Source: Promethearchaeota archaeon (GTDB lineage Archaea; Asgardarchaeota; Lokiarchaeia; Sigynarchaeales; SOKP01). Taken from it: 22,795 nucleotides of DNA. Location: positions 1-22,795 of the forward strand of contig JAEOTW010000228.1 of assembly GCA_016839655.1 (NCBI GenBank), read 5' to 3'. Shown piece after piece: positions 22,781 to 22,795 of the stretch. Each line of letters starts with the position of its first letter. Positions within the stretch are counted from its first letter, which is position 1. Below the pieces are notes generated by a model. The model did not search any database and had not been told where the DNA came from. It was given only the letters and a program-made list of their open reading frames with translations. The position numbers and the translations under genes are program-made.

Positions 22781-22795
22781 ATGTCGGACTATATC
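22781..22795 (+). CDS. Possible start of a further gene (cut by window end)
   Basis: An ATG at 22781 opens a frame (M-S-D-Y-I) that runs off the window. An AGGAT about 16 bases upstream is a weak ribosome site. Only five codons are visible, so this is a hint and not a gene call. Confidence 0.2.

Noticed and set aside
22521..22795. Minus-strand frame open from the window edge into the Rag-like gene
   Set aside because: It lies antisense to a well-supported gene and has no recognisable motif; an incoming gene cannot be told from chance with so little sequence.

Overview
The window is AT-rich archaeal DNA. It most likely comes from an Asgard archaeon of the Lokiarchaeia/Promethearchaeota type. 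The evidence is a TATA-binding protein, a UPF0147 protein, an MtrH-type methyltransferase and an archaeosortase, together with four multidomain Ras/Arf/Rag-like GTPases joined to longin- or roadblock-like domains, which is the hallmark eukaryotic-signature set of Asgard genomes. Several promoters have a TATA element centred about 26 bases before the start codon, as expected for leaderless archaeal mRNAs. Other genes use GGAG/GGTGA-type Shine-Dalgarno sites. No rRNA, tRNA, CRISPR array or insertion sequence was seen, and no gene-free stretch exceeds about 300 bases.

Layout, left (1-6.2 kb): the 3' part of a PLP enzyme of the alpha-oxoamine synthase family (2-amino-3-ketobutyrate CoA ligase type); a free-standing pyruvate kinase C-terminal domain; a MelB-like sugar/cation symporter whose 5' end is split by an in-frame stop; a minus-strand pair of a 3-hydroxyacyl-CoA dehydrogenase-family enzyme and a beta-keto acid cleavage enzyme; a polytopic membrane protein; and a stand-alone Lrp/AsnC effector-binding domain. 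Middle (6.2-15.4 kb), all on the minus strand: nitroreductase, two paralogous longin-Ras GTPases of identical length, a seven-helix membrane protein, UPF0147, a long PEP synthase, a macro-domain protein, a YkgJ-type cysteine-cluster protein and TBP. Right (15.7-22.8 kb): a small membrane protein overlapping an archaeosortase, an orphan MtrH, a longin-GTPase-roadblock protein, an AIR-synthase-like protein resembling methanogenesis marker 2 overlapping a LOG/TIGR00725 protein, a methyltransferase with a helix-turn-helix-like front, and a Rag/Gtr-like GTPase.

The most unusual signal is at 1670-1786. A 33-base segment with an in-frame TAA, flanked by GATCAA direct repeats, interrupts the transporter after codon 22. 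Removing exactly 33 bases restores a normal MelB-like N-terminus. The RNA can also fold so that the cut points fall inside two 3-nt bulges separated by a 4-bp helix, the geometry recognised by archaeal splicing endonuclease. This makes it a candidate mini-intron in a protein-coding gene. A replication-slippage or micro-insertion scar, or an assembly error, is the main alternative.

The second theme is modular GTPase evolution. The same N-terminal longin-like module (G-P-x-P motif) is fused to Ras-like GTPase domains twice and to an Arf/Rag-like domain once, while another Rag-like protein has only the C-terminal roadblock-like domain, as in eukaryotic Rag/Gtr proteins. All family assignments come from reading the sequences by eye; no database search was run.
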